In this document: positions 37,383-46,635 of the stretch, one piece after another | Layout: each line of letters begins with the position of its first letter | Position numbering within the stretch: position 1 is the first letter of the stretch | Source of the DNA: Defluviimonas sp. SAOS-178_SWC | GTDB lineage: Bacteria > Pseudomonadota > Alphaproteobacteria > Rhodobacterales > Rhodobacteraceae | Assembly (NCBI RefSeq): GCF_039830135.1 | Contig: NZ_CP156081.1 | Span: 2,590,001 to 2,654,000, forward strand | Reading direction: 5' to 3' | Length of the DNA: 64,000 nt | The notes under the pieces: model-generated | The model's input: only the letters and a program-made list of their open reading frames with translations | Told to the model about the DNA's origin: nothing | Databases searched by the model: none | Translations under genes and position numbers: made by a program

Positions 37383-37943
37383 ATGACCCGCCTTGCCCGC
37401 ACCCTCGCCGCCATCGACGCCGCCAACGGTGCCGATCCCGACCGGAGCGAAGGCACACCCGCCGCGCGGCTTTACGGTGAGCGGATGACGGCGGAACTGG
37501 AGCGGCTTTTCCCCGACGCGTCCGAGGACCTCAGGATCGCCGCGCGCGGCCAGCATATCGAACGCTGGACCTCCCCCCGTTCCGCCTATCCCGAGGGGCG
37601 CGAAGGCTACCTTGCCTGGCGGCGCGACCTCGCCGCCTTCCATGCCGGCCGGGTGGGCGAGATCATGTCCGCCGAAGGCTATGGGAACGACGCGGTCGAA
37701 CGGGTCGGACAGATGATCCGCAAGGAGGGCATCAAGCGCGACCCCGAAGTCCAGGCGCTTGAGGACGTGATCTGCTTCACCTTCCTGCGCTGGTATTTCC
37801 AGCCCTTCGCCGAGGGTCGCGACGCGGGCGGGCTGGAACGCATCGTCGCGAAGACGGCGCGCAAGATGTCCGCCGAGGCGCGGGCGCGGGCGCTGAAGGA
37901 GTTCGACCTGCCCGCCCCCTTTGCCGCCGCATTCCGCATCTGA
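37383..37943 (+). CDS. DUF4202 domain-containing protein
   Basis: The 186-residue protein matches the DUF4202 family, with the characteristic central His (AARGQHIERWTSPR) and a YPEGREGYLAWR segment. It is all-helical, with conserved His/Glu residues that might bind a metal. The function is unknown. GAAAGGACCGCC precedes the ATG, 50 bases after the phosphomannomutase stop, so it could be co-transcribed. Confidence 0.82.
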   Translation: MTRLARTLAAIDAANGADPDRSEGTPAARLYGERMTAELERLFPDASEDLRIAARGQHIERWTSPRSAYPEGREGYLAWRRDLAAFHAGRVGEIMSAEGYGNDAVERVGQMIRKEGIKRDPEVQALEDVICFTFLRWYFQPFAEGRDAGGLERIVAKTARKMSAEARARALKEFDLPAPFAAAFRI

Positions 37944-38113
37944 GTCCAGCGGAACAACCCTGAATTGTCCACCCGGCGGGTTGTCGCCCAATTCTGTTTC
38001 GGATTCGTAACTTTTCCCCGGTTTCGACGGGCGGACTGTTGCCGCGCGGACTCGCAATCCGGCGGAATGCCGCGCCGCGGCTTGGCGGATCGGAGTGTCG
38101 GGCGCAGAATCAC

Positions 38114-38142
38114 TTGACGGAGCCGAAGCGCGGCCATATCTG
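38114..38142 (+). promoter_or_regulatory. Candidate sigma-70 promoter for the 55-codon ORF
   Basis: TTGACG at 38114-38119 and TATCTG at 38137-38142 are spaced exactly 17 bases. Transcription would start near 38149, about 85 bases before the small ORF. The 290-base spacer before it holds no other gene that I can see. Confidence 0.55.
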
Positions 38143-38234
38143 CGCCGCGCCAAAGCCACCGTCACGTGTGAGTATGGCCTGAGGACAGGTTTGTAATTGC
38201 GGCCAGAAGGGGCCGTGCGGGAAGGAAGAGAACG

Positions 38235-38402
38235 ATGGAAATGCCAAAGCAGATGAGCGCTGGCGAAACGCAACCGCGCGCGCGCAAGCAGCAAGGGCAA
38301 AGCGAGGACATGCCGGAACGCCGCAAGACGGAATCCGATGTCGCCCGGTCGGCCGGAGAGCAGATGCAGGCGACGCATTTCAGCGACTGGGCCTCGATCT
38401 GA
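38235..38402 (+). CDS. Small basic/polar protein (55 residues), unknown function
   Basis: A 56-codon frame starts at ATG 38235 after a strong Shine-Dalgarno (GGAAGGAAGAG) and is preceded by a well-spaced promoter. The product is rich in Gln, Arg, Lys, Glu and Ser, has no hydrophobic segment, and ends in HFSDWASI. It is probably a soluble, largely disordered cytoplasmic protein. No family is recognised. It lies between DUF4202 and the TfoX-domain gene on the same strand and could be co-transcribed with the latter. Conservation in other genomes would decide whether it is real. Confidence 0.5.
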   Translation: MEMPKQMSAGETQPRARKQQGQSEDMPERRKTESDVARSAGEQMQATHFSDWASI

Positions 38403-38460
38403 GCCTTTTCGCCTGAGCCCGGGCCGGACAGGCGTATCAGGTTCACATCCGACGAAACGT

Positions 38461-38541
38461 ATCGGAATTCGGCCCAACGGGGTACGAATTCCGATTAAAG
38501 GCAGATCCGAAATGCCTTAATCTGAGGCTCCGCGAGGAGCC
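38461..38541 (+). promoter_or_regulatory. Structured leader with three hairpins before the TfoX-domain gene
   Basis: The first hairpin has perfect 11-base arms (ATCGGAATTCG/CGAATTCCGAT, 38461-38471 and 38485-38495). A second, bulged one pairs ATTAAAGGCA with TGCCTTAAT (38494-38522). The third (GGCTCC-GCGA-GGAGCC, 38526-38541) has a GNRA-type loop and holds the GGAG Shine-Dalgarno in its 3' arm, five bases before the ATG. This arrangement should limit translation unless the stem opens. Confidence 0.55.
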
Positions 38542-38544
38542 CTG

Positions 38545-38895
38545 ATGCCCGACCCCGTATCGACCATTCCCAATCTCGGCCCCGCCTCCGAAGCGGCCTT
38601 CGCCCGCGCGGGCATCCATACGGCCGACGAACTGCGCGCGCTCGGCGCGGACGCGGCCTATCTGAGGCTTCTGCAATCCGGCAGCCGGCCGCATTTCATC
38701 GGCTACTACGTTCTCGTCATGGGCCTTCAGGGCCGCCCCTGGAACGATTGCCAGGGTGCCGAGAAGGCTGCCCTGCGCAAGTCCTTCGACGCGCTGAAGG
38801 CCCAGGCCGCCACCACTCCGACAAAGGAAAAGGACCGCGCCCGGCTGGACGCGATCCTCGATGAGATCGGGTTGCTCACGCCAGCCCCGCGCTGA
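38545..38895 (+). CDS. TfoX/Sxy C-terminal domain protein
   Basis: The 116-residue protein consists of the helix-hairpin-helix TfoX C-terminal domain (IPNLGPASEAAFARAGIHTADELRALG) plus a charged C-terminal extension. In gammaproteobacteria Sxy/TfoX is a competence regulator with an N-terminal domain that is missing here, so a competence role cannot be assumed. Single TfoX_C proteins are common in Rhodobacterales and uncharacterised. The leader hairpins upstream hint at translational control. Confidence 0.82.
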   Translation: MPDPVSTIPNLGPASEAAFARAGIHTADELRALGADAAYLRLLQSGSRPHFIGYYVLVMGLQGRPWNDCQGAEKAALRKSFDALKAQAATTPTKEKDRARLDAILDEIGLLTPAPR

Positions 38896-38910
38896 CCGGC
38901 GGTCGCCGGA

Positions 38911-39627
38911 TCAGTTCCCGCCCGCGGCCGGAGGATAGGCCGGCAGCGCCACGCACTCGGCGGCTGAGACCCCGCACACCCAGTCGCGCAGTTTCAACGC
39001 TGTGGCATTCCCGGGTTCGCGCGCGAGCACCTCGCGCGCGTCCGACGCCGCACCGGCATAGTCGCCGGAAAGCTGCCGGCTCAATCCGCGCATCAGGAGC
39101 TTTTGCGGATTTGCCTCATCCCAGTCCGGCATGGATTGGAGGACGTCTTCGTATTCCCGAAATTGCCTCGCCCTCGACAGCGCAAACAACAGCACTCCCC
39201 AGTCGGGATACGACTCCGGCTCACGCGCGACGACCTCCCGGAGGGCGTTCGCAGCCGCGGCATGGTCCTCGCGCCGCAGATTGATCCGCGCGATCATCCG
39301 GTAGCCGCCCGCCCTGTCCGGTTCAAAGGCGATCGCCCGTCCGGCCGCGTCGAGCGCCGCGTCCCAGTCCCCAAGGTCGAGATGCGCAAGCGCCTGCCAT
39401 TGCGCGATCTGGTAGTGTTGCATCCGGGTGAGCAGGCGCCGCGAGGAAAGGTCGCGACAGGCCGCGGCGCGGGATGCCGCCGGCCGGGCCGGATCGGCGC
39501 AAGGCGCGACGAACGTCGCAAGGTCGGGTGCGGGCGTCAGCGCATAGGATGCCAGCGCGGTCGTCGTGCCGGCGACGGCAAGGGACAGAAATCGCAGGGA
39601 CAGTGTCAGTTTCCTCCGTCGCAGCAT
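38911..39627 (-). CDS. Tetratricopeptide repeat protein, membrane-anchored or exported
   Basis: The 238-residue protein begins with a hydrophobic export segment (about residues 12-31), then has two cysteines (CADP, ACRD) and about three TPR units between residues 70 and 210 (LGDWDAALDAAGRAIAFEPD is typical). TPR proteins act as protein-interaction scaffolds; no partner is evident. It lies downstream of the ndk terminator on the same strand and converges on the TfoX-domain gene. Confidence 0.7.
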   Translation of the reverse strand: MLRRRKLTLSLRFLSLAVAGTTTALASYALTPAPDLATFVAPCADPARPAASRAAACRDLSSRRLLTRMQHYQIAQWQALAHLDLGDWDAALDAAGRAIAFEPDRAGGYRMIARINLRREDHAAAANALREVVAREPESYPDWGVLLFALSRARQFREYEDVLQSMPDWDEANPQKLLMRGLSRQLSGDYAGAASDAREVLAREPGNATALKLRDWVCGVSAAECVALPAYPPAAGGN

Positions 39628-39670
39628 TCCGTTTCCTCCTGAGCGACAACATCGGCGGAACTAAGGCACG

Positions 39671-39699
39671 AAAAAGGGGCCGCCCCTTCGGGCGGCCCC
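39671..39699 (-). terminator. Rho-independent terminator of ndk
   Basis: On the minus strand a perfect ten-base stem (GGGGCCGCCC/GGGCGGCCCC with a four-base loop) is followed directly by TTTTT. It lies 26 bases after the ndk stop and separates ndk from the TPR gene. Confidence 0.92.
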
Positions 39700-39724
39700 A
39701 TCCGATTTCGCGACGGCTGTCCGC

Positions 39725-40147
39725 TCAGCCGACGAGTTCAAGGCCGGAGAAGAAGTAGGCGATTTCGACGGCGGCAGTTTCCGGGGCGTCGGAGCCATGG
39801 ACCGAGTTCTCGCCGACCGAGAGGGCGAATTCCTTGCGGATCGTGCCCTCGGCCGCGTTGGCCGGGTTGGTGGCGCCCATCACTTCACGGTTCTTCGCGA
39901 TGGCGCTCTCGCCTTCGAGGACCTGCACCACGACCGGCTCCGAAGCCATGAACTCGCAAAGTTCGCCGTAGAACGGCCGGTCCTTGTGGACCTCGTAGAA
40001 CTTGCCGGCCTGGGCGAGGCTCAGGTGGATGCGCTTTTGCGCGACGATGCGCAGGCCCGCTTCCTCGAACTTGGCATTGATCTTGCCGGTCAGGTTGCGG
40101 CGGGTCGCGTCGGGTTTGATGATGGAAAGCGTGCGTTCGGTCGCCAT
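39725..40147 (-). CDS. ndk: Nucleoside diphosphate kinase
   Basis: The 140-residue enzyme has the usual family length and the active-site histidine motif [12 protein letters not shown]. It transfers gamma-phosphate among nucleoside diphosphates through a phosphohistidine. It is a single-gene unit with a strong terminator. It diverges from the ABC-F gene, with an intergenic repeat in between. Confidence 0.97.
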   Translation of the reverse strand: MATERTLSIIKPDATRRNLTGKINAKFEEAGLRIVAQKRIHLSLAQAGKFYEVHKDRPFYGELCEFMASEPVVVQVLEGESAIAKNREVMGATNPANAAEGTIRKEFALSVGENSVHGSDAPETAAVEIAYFFSGLELVG

Positions 40148-40263
40148 GTGATGTGCCTCTGATCTGGTGCGGCCGGGCCGCGTCTCGGTTCGGGTTCGGT
40201 TCGGCGCGCCTGCTAGCATGGCGGCGCGGGATTGAAAAGGTGGCGCGGGCAGCGGGTCGGGAT

Positions 40264-40296
40264 GCCTCCGGCGGAGGTATTTCGGGCAAGATGAAG
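40264..40296 (+). repeat. Dispersed intergenic repeat, copy A
   Basis: The copy consists of a small hairpin (CCTCCG-G-CGGAGG) running into GGAGGTATTTCGGGCAAG and ATGAAG. Related copies occur at 52313-52343 and 56266-56302. All three have the same orientation in the window and are intergenic. Confidence 0.65.
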
Positions 40297-40342
40297 GCAG
40301 GAGTGCTTTTCCCGCCCCCGCGCCTCTGCTATGCGGCCCGCC

Positions 40343-42187
40343 ATGCTCAGGATTTCCGACATCACCTATTCGGTCGAAGGCCGGCCCCTCTTCGAGGGCG
40401 CATCGGCCGTGATTCCCACCGGCCACAAGGTCGGCCTCGTCGGCCAGAACGGCACCGGCAAGACCACGCTCTTCCGGCTGATCCGGGGCGAGCTGTCGCT
40501 CGAGGGCGGCGAGATCGCGATGCCTTCGCGAGCGCGGATCGGCGGCGTGGCGCAGGAAGTGCCGTCCTCGGCGACCTCGCTTCTCGACACGGTGCTTTCC
40601 GCCGATACCGAGCGCGCGGCGCTGATGGCGGAGGCGGAAACCGCGACCGATCCCCACCGGATCGCCGAGATCCAGCACCGGCTGGCGGATATCGACGCCT
40701 GGTCTGCCGAGGCGCGGGCCTCGGCGATCCTGAAAGGGCTCGGCTTCGACACCGAGGCGCAGGCGCGGCCCTGTTCGGACTTTTCCGGCGGCTGGCGAAT
40801 GCGCGTGGCGCTGGCGGGGGTGCTTTTTGCCCAACCCGACCTGCTCCTCCTCGACGAGCCGACGAACTACCTCGACCTCGAAGGGGCGCTCTGGCTCGAA
40901 AGCTACCTCGCGAAATATCCCCATACGGTGATCATCATCAGCCATGACCGCGGGCTTCTGAACCGCGCCGTGGGGGCGATCCTGCATCTGGAGAACTGCA
41001 GGCTGACGCTCTGGTCCGGTCCTTACGACCAGTTCGCCCGCCAGCGCGCGGCGCTCCGCGCGGCCCAGGCGGCCGAGGCCAAGAAGCAGGAGGCGCGGCG
41101 CGCCCATCTGCAAAGTTTCGTCGACCGCTTCAAGGCCAAGGCATCGAAGGCGGTCCAGGCGCAGAGCCGGGTGAAGATGCTGGAGAAGATGACGCCGATC
41201 CTGGCGCCGGAAGAGGCGAAGAAGGTCGTCTTCACCTTCCCCGAGCCCGAACAGCTGTCGCCACCGATCATCACGATGGAAGGCACTGCGGTCGGCTATG
41301 ACGGTCCGCCGGTGCTGCGCCGGCTCGACCTCAGGATCGACCAGGACGACCGCATCGCGCTTCTCGGGCGCAACGGCGAGGGGAAATCGACGCTCTCGAA
41401 GCTTCTTGCCGGCAAGTTGCATCCCTGCGAGGGCAAGATCGTCCGCTCCTCGAAGCTGCGCATCGGCTATTTCGCCCAGCACCAGGTCGACGAGCTGCAT
41501 CTGGACGAGACGCCGCTGCAGCATATCCTTCGGCTGCGTCCGGCCGAGGGGCAGCCGAAGCTCAGGGCGCGGCTCGCGGGGTTCGGCCTCGGCGCCGATC
41601 AGGCCGATACCGTGGTCGGGCGGCTTTCCGGCGGGCAGAAGGCACGGCTGTCGCTCCTGCTGGCCACGATCGACGCGCCGCATCTCCTGATTCTCGACGA
41701 ACCGACCAACCACCTCGACATCGAGAGCCGCGAGGCGCTGGTCGAGGCGCTGACCGAGTATTCCGGAGCGGTGATCCTCGTCAGCCACGACATGCACCTT
41801 CTCGGCCTCGTCGCCGACCGGCTCTGGCTGGTGAAAGGCGGGGCCGTCGCACCCTATCCGCATGATCTGGAGACCTACCGCAAGGACCTGCTGGCCGGCG
41901 ACGACGCCGAAAAGCCGGTCGAGAAGCCGAAGGAGAAGGCGCCCAGACCGTCCCGCGACGCGGTGCTCGCGCTGAAGGCGGAGGTGCGCCGCGCCGAGGA
42001 AAGGCTGGCCAAACTCAACGAAATGCGGGACAAGTTGGCGGTGAAGCTTGCCAACCCGGAACTCTACGAACGCCCCGCCGAAGCCGTCATCTGGCAAAAG
42101 AAATACGCCGAGGTGATGGAGGCGCTCGACCGGGCAGAGGGATTGTGGCTCACGGCGGCGGAGAAGCTCGAAGCGGCGGAGGCCTGA
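40343..42187 (+). CDS. ABC-F family ATPase
   Basis: The 614-residue soluble protein has two ABC ATPase domains. The first has Walker A GQNGTGKT and signature FSGGW; the second has GRNGEGKS and LSGGQ. They are joined by a charged helical linker at about residues 230-290, and a C-terminal coiled coil covers residues 540-614. There are no membrane segments. ABC-F proteins bind ribosomes near the E site and relieve translation problems; the C-terminal coiled coil resembles the Uup/YheS branch. The ATG at 40343 matches the family N-terminus (MLRISDIT) better than one at 40331. Confidence 0.9.
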   Translation: MLRISDITYSVEGRPLFEGASAVIPTGHKVGLVGQNGTGKTTLFRLIRGELSLEGGEIAMPSRARIGGVAQEVPSSATSLLDTVLSADTERAALMAEAETATDPHRIAEIQHRLADIDAWSAEARASAILKGLGFDTEAQARPCSDFSGGWRMRVALAGVLFAQPDLLLLDEPTNYLDLEGALWLESYLAKYPHTVIIISHDRGLLNRAVGAILHLENCRLTLWSGPYDQFARQRAALRAAQAAEAKKQEARRAHLQSFVDRFKAKASKAVQAQSRVKMLEKMTPILAPEEAKKVVFTFPEPEQLSPPIITMEGTAVGYDGPPVLRRLDLRIDQDDRIALLGRNGEGKSTLSKLLAGKLHPCEGKIVRSSKLRIGYFAQHQVDELHLDETPLQHILRLRPAEGQPKLRARLAGFGLGADQADTVVGRLSGGQKARLSLLLATIDAPHLLILDEPTNHLDIESREALVEALTEYSGAVILVSHDMHLLGLVADRLWLVKGGAVAPYPHDLETYRKDLLAGDDAEKPVEKPKEKAPRPSRDAVLALKAEVRRAEERLAKLNEMRDKLAVKLANPELYERPAEAVIWQKKYAEVMEALDRAEGLWLTAAEKLEAAEA

Positions 42188-42191
42188 GGCC

Positions 42192-42809
42192 CTGGACCCG
42201 GCATTCTACATCACGGCCTTCGTCACGCTCTTCGTGATCATCGACCCCGTGGCGCTTGCCCCGCTTTTCGTGGCGCTGACGCAAGGCATGGACAGCGCCC
42301 ATCGCCGGGTCGTGGCGCTGCGCGCCTGCGGCATCGCGATCGTGCTGATGACGCTCTTCGGGCTTCTCGGCGACAAGATCCTGAGCGTGATCGGAATCTC
42401 CATGCCGGCCTTTCGCATCTCGGGCGGGATCCTGCTGTTCGTGACCGCGCTCGACATGCTTTTCGAGCGCCGCACCCAGCGCCGCGAGGGACAGCACGCC
42501 GATCCCCATCACGATCCTTCCGTCTTTCCGCTCGCCACCCCGCTGATCGCGGGGCCGGGCGCCTTCACGACGATGATCCTTCTCGTCAACAACTCGCCGT
42601 CGACCGGCCTCGCCCATACGCTCGCCATCCACGGCGTGATGATCGCGGTCGTCGCCTGCGCCTTCGTCTTCTTCCTTGCCTCGGGCATCATCGAGCGTGC
42701 GCTCGGGCGGACCGGAATCGTGGTGATCACCCGGCTTCTCGGCATGCTTCTGGCCGCGCTTTCGGTGCAGTTCGTGCTTGACGGCGTCAAGGGCACCGGG
42801 CTCCTCTGA
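42192..42809 (+). CDS. MarC family integral membrane protein, apparent CTG start
   Basis: The protein is 205 residues if read from a CTG at 42192, with about six membrane helices. The conserved MarC N-terminal helix ([19 protein letters not shown]) is encoded upstream of the first GTG at 42234, and the frame has no ATG, GTG or TTG nearby further upstream. A GGAGG at 42178-42182, inside the end of the ABC-F gene, lies nine bases before the CTG. Initiation at CTG is therefore the best reading. Function of MarC proteins is unsettled; the link to multiple antibiotic resistance was withdrawn. Confidence 0.8.
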   Translation: MDPAFYITAFVTLFVIIDPVALAPLFVALTQGMDSAHRRVVALRACGIAIVLMTLFGLLGDKILSVIGISMPAFRISGGILLFVTALDMLFERRTQRREGQHADPHHDPSVFPLATPLIAGPGAFTTMILLVNNSPSTGLAHTLAIHGVMIAVVACAFVFFLASGIIERALGRTGIVVITRLLGMLLAALSVQFVLDGVKGTGLL

Positions 42810-42812
42810 GCC

Positions 42813-43388
42813 ATGGATTTCAACGACCTTCCGCGCCTTGCCTATTTCGTCCTGCTTCTTGCCGTGGTCGGCGGATATTTCCTGATGGAGAACCGCAAGA
42901 ACCTCGGCAAGACCGCGCAGCAGGCGGCGATCTGGGGGCTGATCTTCCTTGGCGCCATCGCGGTTTCGGGACTGTGGGGCGATATCCGCCGTGGCGCCCT
43001 GCCGACCGAGGTTGTGGTGCACGGCGATACGCTGGAAGTGCCGGTGGCCCAGGATGGGCATTTCTATCTCACGGCGGAAGTGAACGGGACGAAGGTGCTT
43101 TTCGTCGTCGATACCGGCGCCTCCGACATCGTGCTGACCCAGCGCGACGCGGAACGGGTGGGGCTGAAGCCCGGGACGCTCAACTACTTCGGCACCGCGA
43201 TGACGGCGAACGGAAGGGTCGAGACGGCCCCCGTCCGGCTCGGCACGCTCGCCCTCGGCGAGGTGACGGACACGAACGTGCCGGCCGTGGTCAATGGCGG
43301 CCAACTCGACACCTCGCTTCTGGGGATGAGCTGGCTTGGCCGGCACGAGGTGACGTTCGCGCGTGACCGGCTGATCATCCGGCGGTAG
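42813..43388 (+). CDS. Retropepsin-like (clan AA) aspartic protease, membrane-anchored
   Basis: The 191-residue protein has two N-terminal membrane helices (residues 9-26 and 38-55) and a C-terminal retropepsin-like domain with the active-site motif VVDTGASDIVL. Proteins of this kind are widespread in alphaproteobacteria as single-domain, presumably dimeric proteases on the periplasmic side; substrates are unknown. It starts three bases after the MarC-family stop and is probably co-transcribed with it. Confidence 0.82.
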   Translation: MDFNDLPRLAYFVLLLAVVGGYFLMENRKNLGKTAQQAAIWGLIFLGAIAVSGLWGDIRRGALPTEVVVHGDTLEVPVAQDGHFYLTAEVNGTKVLFVVDTGASDIVLTQRDAERVGLKPGTLNYFGTAMTANGRVETAPVRLGTLALGEVTDTNVPAVVNGGQLDTSLLGMSWLGRHEVTFARDRLIIRR

Positions 43389-43446
43389 CGGCAGGGCCCG
43401 GCGGATCCCGGCCCCGAGGCGCAGAGGGCCGCGCCCGTTCTGCCCC

Positions 43447-43911
43447 TCACCCGCCGCTTTCGGCCTTCTTCGCCCAGCGGCCGCTTTCCTCGGACCAGTA
43501 TTGCGCCGCGACCCCGGCGCCGGTCAGCGCCTTCCACTGCCCCCGCGCCCGGTCGGTCGCCGCCGGGTCGTTGCCGTCGAAAAGGATGCAGACCCGTTCG
43601 AGCCCGGCGCAGTCCTCCGCCAGAACCTCGGCGCCGTCCATGGACATCAGGCAGACGGCGCCGTTCGGCGCCTCCCGTCCCGTCGTGAGCAGGATCGGCT
43701 GGTCGGCGTCATACTTTCCACCCGCGAGCCCGTGCGGCAGGAAGCTTTCGTCGCCGCCCTGCCAGAGCACCTGGTCGAGCCAGTCCATCCGCTGGGCCGC
43801 AGTCCCGCGCACCACGACATGCCAGCCCGCCTGCAACGCCTTCGTCAGGAGAAGCGGCAGCGTCGCCTCCAGCGGCGAGCGCGTCAGATGGTAGAAAAGC
43901 GCGGCCCCCAT
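43447..43911 (-). CDS. holC: DNA polymerase III chi subunit
   Basis: The 154-residue protein matches HolC in length and pattern (FYHLTRSPLEATLPLLLTKA, with LWQGGDESFLPHG). Chi links the clamp loader to single-stranded-DNA-binding protein during replication. Its ATG overlaps the pepA stop as TGATG, which fixes the start, and pepA-holC is a common pair in proteobacteria. Confidence 0.9.
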   Translation of the reverse strand: MGAALFYHLTRSPLEATLPLLLTKALQAGWHVVVRGTAAQRMDWLDQVLWQGGDESFLPHGLAGGKYDADQPILLTTGREAPNGAVCLMSMDGAEVLAEDCAGLERVCILFDGNDPAATDRARGQWKALTGAGVAAQYWSEESGRWAKKAESGG

Positions 43912-45380
43912 CAGCCTTCCAGCATGTCCCGCACCAGCCGGTCGAGCGCCATGACCCCCCAGCCCGTCGCCCCTTTCGGCGCGAGTGTGGTTTCCTTCGG
44001 CGGCAGCGCCACCCCGGCAATGTCGAGATGGCACCACGGCACATCGTCCTTGACGAAGCGCCTGAGGAACTGCGCCGCCGTGATCGAGCCCGCCGGCCGG
44101 CCGCAGGAATTCTTCATGTCGGCGAGGCGCGATTTCAATAGCGCATCATAGGCCGGCCCCATCGGCATCCGCCAGGCGCCCTCGTCCTCGGCCGCCGCCG
44201 CCTTGAGGAAGGCGTTGCAGAGGGCGTCGTCGTTCGAAAACACCCCGGCATTCTCGTGGCCGAGCCCGACGATGATCGCGCCGGTCAGCGTCGCGAGGTT
44301 GATCATGCCGGTCGGTTTGAACCGCTCCTGCGCGTACCAGAGCACGTCCGCCAGCACCAGCCGCCCCTCGGCATCGGTGTTGATGACCTCGATCGTGTCG
44401 CCCTTCATCGAGCGGACGATGTCTCCCGGCCGCTGCGCCCGCCCGTCCGGCATGTTCTCGACCAGGCCGACAAGGCCCACGACATTGGCCTTGGCCTTTC
44501 GCAGCGCGAGCGTCCGCATGACGCCGGAGACGACGCCGGCGCCGCCCATGTCCATCGTCATCTCTTCCATCCCGGCCGCCGGCTTGATCGAGATGCCGCC
44601 GGTATCGAAGACCACGCCCTTGCCCACCAGCGCGAAGGGCGCGTCGCCCTTCCTGCCGCCGTTCCACTGCATGACGACGACTTTCGACGGGCTTTCGGAG
44701 CCCTGCCCGACGCCCAGAAGCGCGCGCATGCCGAGCTTTTCGAGCGCCGGTTCGTCCAGCACCTCGACCTCAAGCCCGATCTCTCGCATCGCAGCCAGGC
44801 GCTCGGCGAAGTCGGTGGTGGTCAGGACGTTCGCCGGTTCGTTCACGAGATCGCGGGTGAAACAGACGCCGTCGGCCAGGGCCATCAGGGGCGCGGCCTT
44901 CGCCGAGGTGGCGTCGGGATCGTCGACGAGCATCGTCACCGCGCCTTTCGCGGGTTTCTCGGCGGTGTGGTAGAGCGCGAAGTCATAGGCCCTGAGCGTC
45001 AGGCCGAAGGCGATCTCGGCAGCGCGGGGATGGGCCGCGGCAAGGACCACGACGCCCGCTTCGCCCAGCGCCTTCCCGACCGAGGCGCCGGCCTTGCGCG
45101 CCTCGGCGGTATCGGCGCGGCGGGCCAGCTTCACGAGTTGCACCGCCTCCGCCTTCAACCCGGCGGGATACGAAAGATCGAGCGCGTCGCCCGCTTTCAG
45201 CTTGTCCCAGGCCTTGCCTTGCAGGGCCCGTCCGATCGCGCCGCGCGTCGCCCGGTCAAGCCGTTTTGCCACGGCGCCGAGCTTGCCGTCGGGCCCGACG
45301 ATCAGGGCGACCCGCCCCTCGGCGTCGGTCAGGGCCTCGAACCCGGTCTTTTCGAATTGAACCGTCACGGGCGTTGTCAT
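43911..45380 (-). CDS. pepA: Leucyl aminopeptidase (M17)
   Basis: The 489-residue protein has the M17 signature NTDAEGRLVL and the metal/catalytic segment GKGVVFDTGGISIKPAAGM. It is a two-metal cytoplasmic aminopeptidase that removes N-terminal residues during peptide turnover; in some bacteria PepA also binds DNA. It is divergent from lptF and translationally coupled to holC. Confidence 0.95.
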   Translation of the reverse strand: MTTPVTVQFEKTGFEALTDAEGRVALIVGPDGKLGAVAKRLDRATRGAIGRALQGKAWDKLKAGDALDLSYPAGLKAEAVQLVKLARRADTAEARKAGASVGKALGEAGVVVLAAAHPRAAEIAFGLTLRAYDFALYHTAEKPAKGAVTMLVDDPDATSAKAAPLMALADGVCFTRDLVNEPANVLTTTDFAERLAAMREIGLEVEVLDEPALEKLGMRALLGVGQGSESPSKVVVMQWNGGRKGDAPFALVGKGVVFDTGGISIKPAAGMEEMTMDMGGAGVVSGVMRTLALRKAKANVVGLVGLVENMPDGRAQRPGDIVRSMKGDTIEVINTDAEGRLVLADVLWYAQERFKPTGMINLATLTGAIIVGLGHENAGVFSNDDALCNAFLKAAAAEDEGAWRMPMGPAYDALLKSRLADMKNSCGRPAGSITAAQFLRRFVKDDVPWCHLDIAGVALPPKETTLAPKGATGWGVMALDRLVRDMLEG

Positions 45381-45504
45381 GTCTTGTCTCCGGCATGGTT
45401 TTGCCGGACCCTAGCGCCCGCCCCGGCCCTTGGCCAGATATGAGTTTTCCCGCCGGTCGGTTTCGGCTAGGGATGGGAACCGAGGCAGACGGGAGACAGG
45501 CGAA

Positions 45505-46635
45505 GTGTCCAGATTCGACAGATACTTGCTGTCGCAGCTGATGATGCTCTTCGGCTTCTTCGCCCTCATCCTCGTTACGGTCTACTGGATCAACCGGGCC
45601 GTCATCCTCTTCGATCAGCTCATCTCCGACGGCCAGTCGGCCTGGGTTTTCCTTGAATTCACAGCGCTGACGCTGCCGAACGTGATCCGCCTTGTCCTGC
45701 CGGTCGCGGCCTTCGTCGCCTCGGTCTACGTGACCAACCGGCTCTCGTCGGAAAGCGAGCTCGTGGTGATGTCGGCGACCGGCTTCTCGCCCTTCCGGCT
45801 CGCCCGCCCCGTGCTTTACTTCGGCCTCATCGTCACCCTGATGATCGCGATCCTCATGCATGTCCTCGTCCCCGCAAGCCGCGCCAAGCTTGCCGAACGG
45901 CGGGGCGAGATCGCCGAGAACGTCACCGCGCGGTTCCTGACCGAAGGCGCCTTCCTGCACCCGGCCGACGGCATCACTTTCTACATCCGCCAGATCACCC
46001 CCCTCGGCGAATTGCAGGATATCTTCCTCGGCGATGCCCGGACACCCGGCAAGCGCACGACCTACACGGCCGAGCGCGCCCTGCTGGTCAAGAGCGAGGC
46101 CGGACCGAAGCTGGTGATGTTCGAGGGCATGGCCCAGACGCTGGACGTCGAGACGAGGGCGCTGGCGGTCACCCGCTTCGCAGACTTCTCCTACGATATC
46201 GGGGCGCTGATCGGCGCCGGCGCGGACCGGCCGCCGGGTGTCGAGGAGATGTCGACCCTCACCCTCCTGTCCTCCGACGCGGCCGAGGCGAAGCGTCTCG
46301 GCACGACGCGGAGCGAGATGCTTCTGGAAGGCCACGGGCGGCTGTCGCAGCCGTTCCTCGCGCTCGTCGCGGCGCTGATCGGGTTTTCCACCCTGCTCAC
46401 CGGCGGGTTCAGCCGCTTCGGCCTCTGGCGCCAGATCGCGCTCGCGGTCGGGCTTCTGGTCTTTGTCCAGTTCCTCGCGAACGGCGCGACCAGCCTCGTG
46501 ACCGGGCGCCCGGCGCTCTGGCCGGTGCTTTACGTCCCGATCGTCGCGGGCCTCGCCCTCGCTGCCCTCTTTCTGACGATGGCCGGGCGGGTGCGCCGGG
46601 TCCGGCACGGCCTTGCCTCGGCGGTGGCGTCATGA
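45505..46635 (+). CDS. lptF: LPS export ABC transporter permease LptF
   Basis: The 376-residue protein has the LptF/LptG layout: three N-terminal helices, a periplasmic beta-jellyroll (about residues 130-260), and three C-terminal helices. With LptG and the ATPase LptB it extracts lipopolysaccharide from the inner membrane. The start is a GTG at 45505 preceded by GGGAGACAGG, which matches the family N-terminus (SRFDRYLLSQL). It overlaps lptG by four bases (ATGA). Confidence 0.93.
   Translation: MSRFDRYLLSQLMMLFGFFALILVTVYWINRAVILFDQLISDGQSAWVFLEFTALTLPNVIRLVLPVAAFVASVYVTNRLSSESELVVMSATGFSPFRLARPVLYFGLIVTLMIAILMHVLVPASRAKLAERRGEIAENVTARFLTEGAFLHPADGITFYIRQITPLGELQDIFLGDARTPGKRTTYTAERALLVKSEAGPKLVMFEGMAQTLDVETRALAVTRFADFSYDIGALIGAGADRPPGVEEMSTLTLLSSDAAEAKRLGTTRSEMLLEGHGRLSQPFLALVAALIGFSTLLTGGFSRFGLWRQIALAVGLLVFVQFLANGATSLVTGRPALWPVLYVPIVAGLALAALFLTMAGRVRRVRHGLASAVAS

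Noticed and set aside
38338..38520. 60-codon plus-strand frame overlapping the small ORF and the TfoX leader
   Set aside because: It has no Shine-Dalgarno and overlaps the better-supported frame at 38235-38402 and the hairpins.
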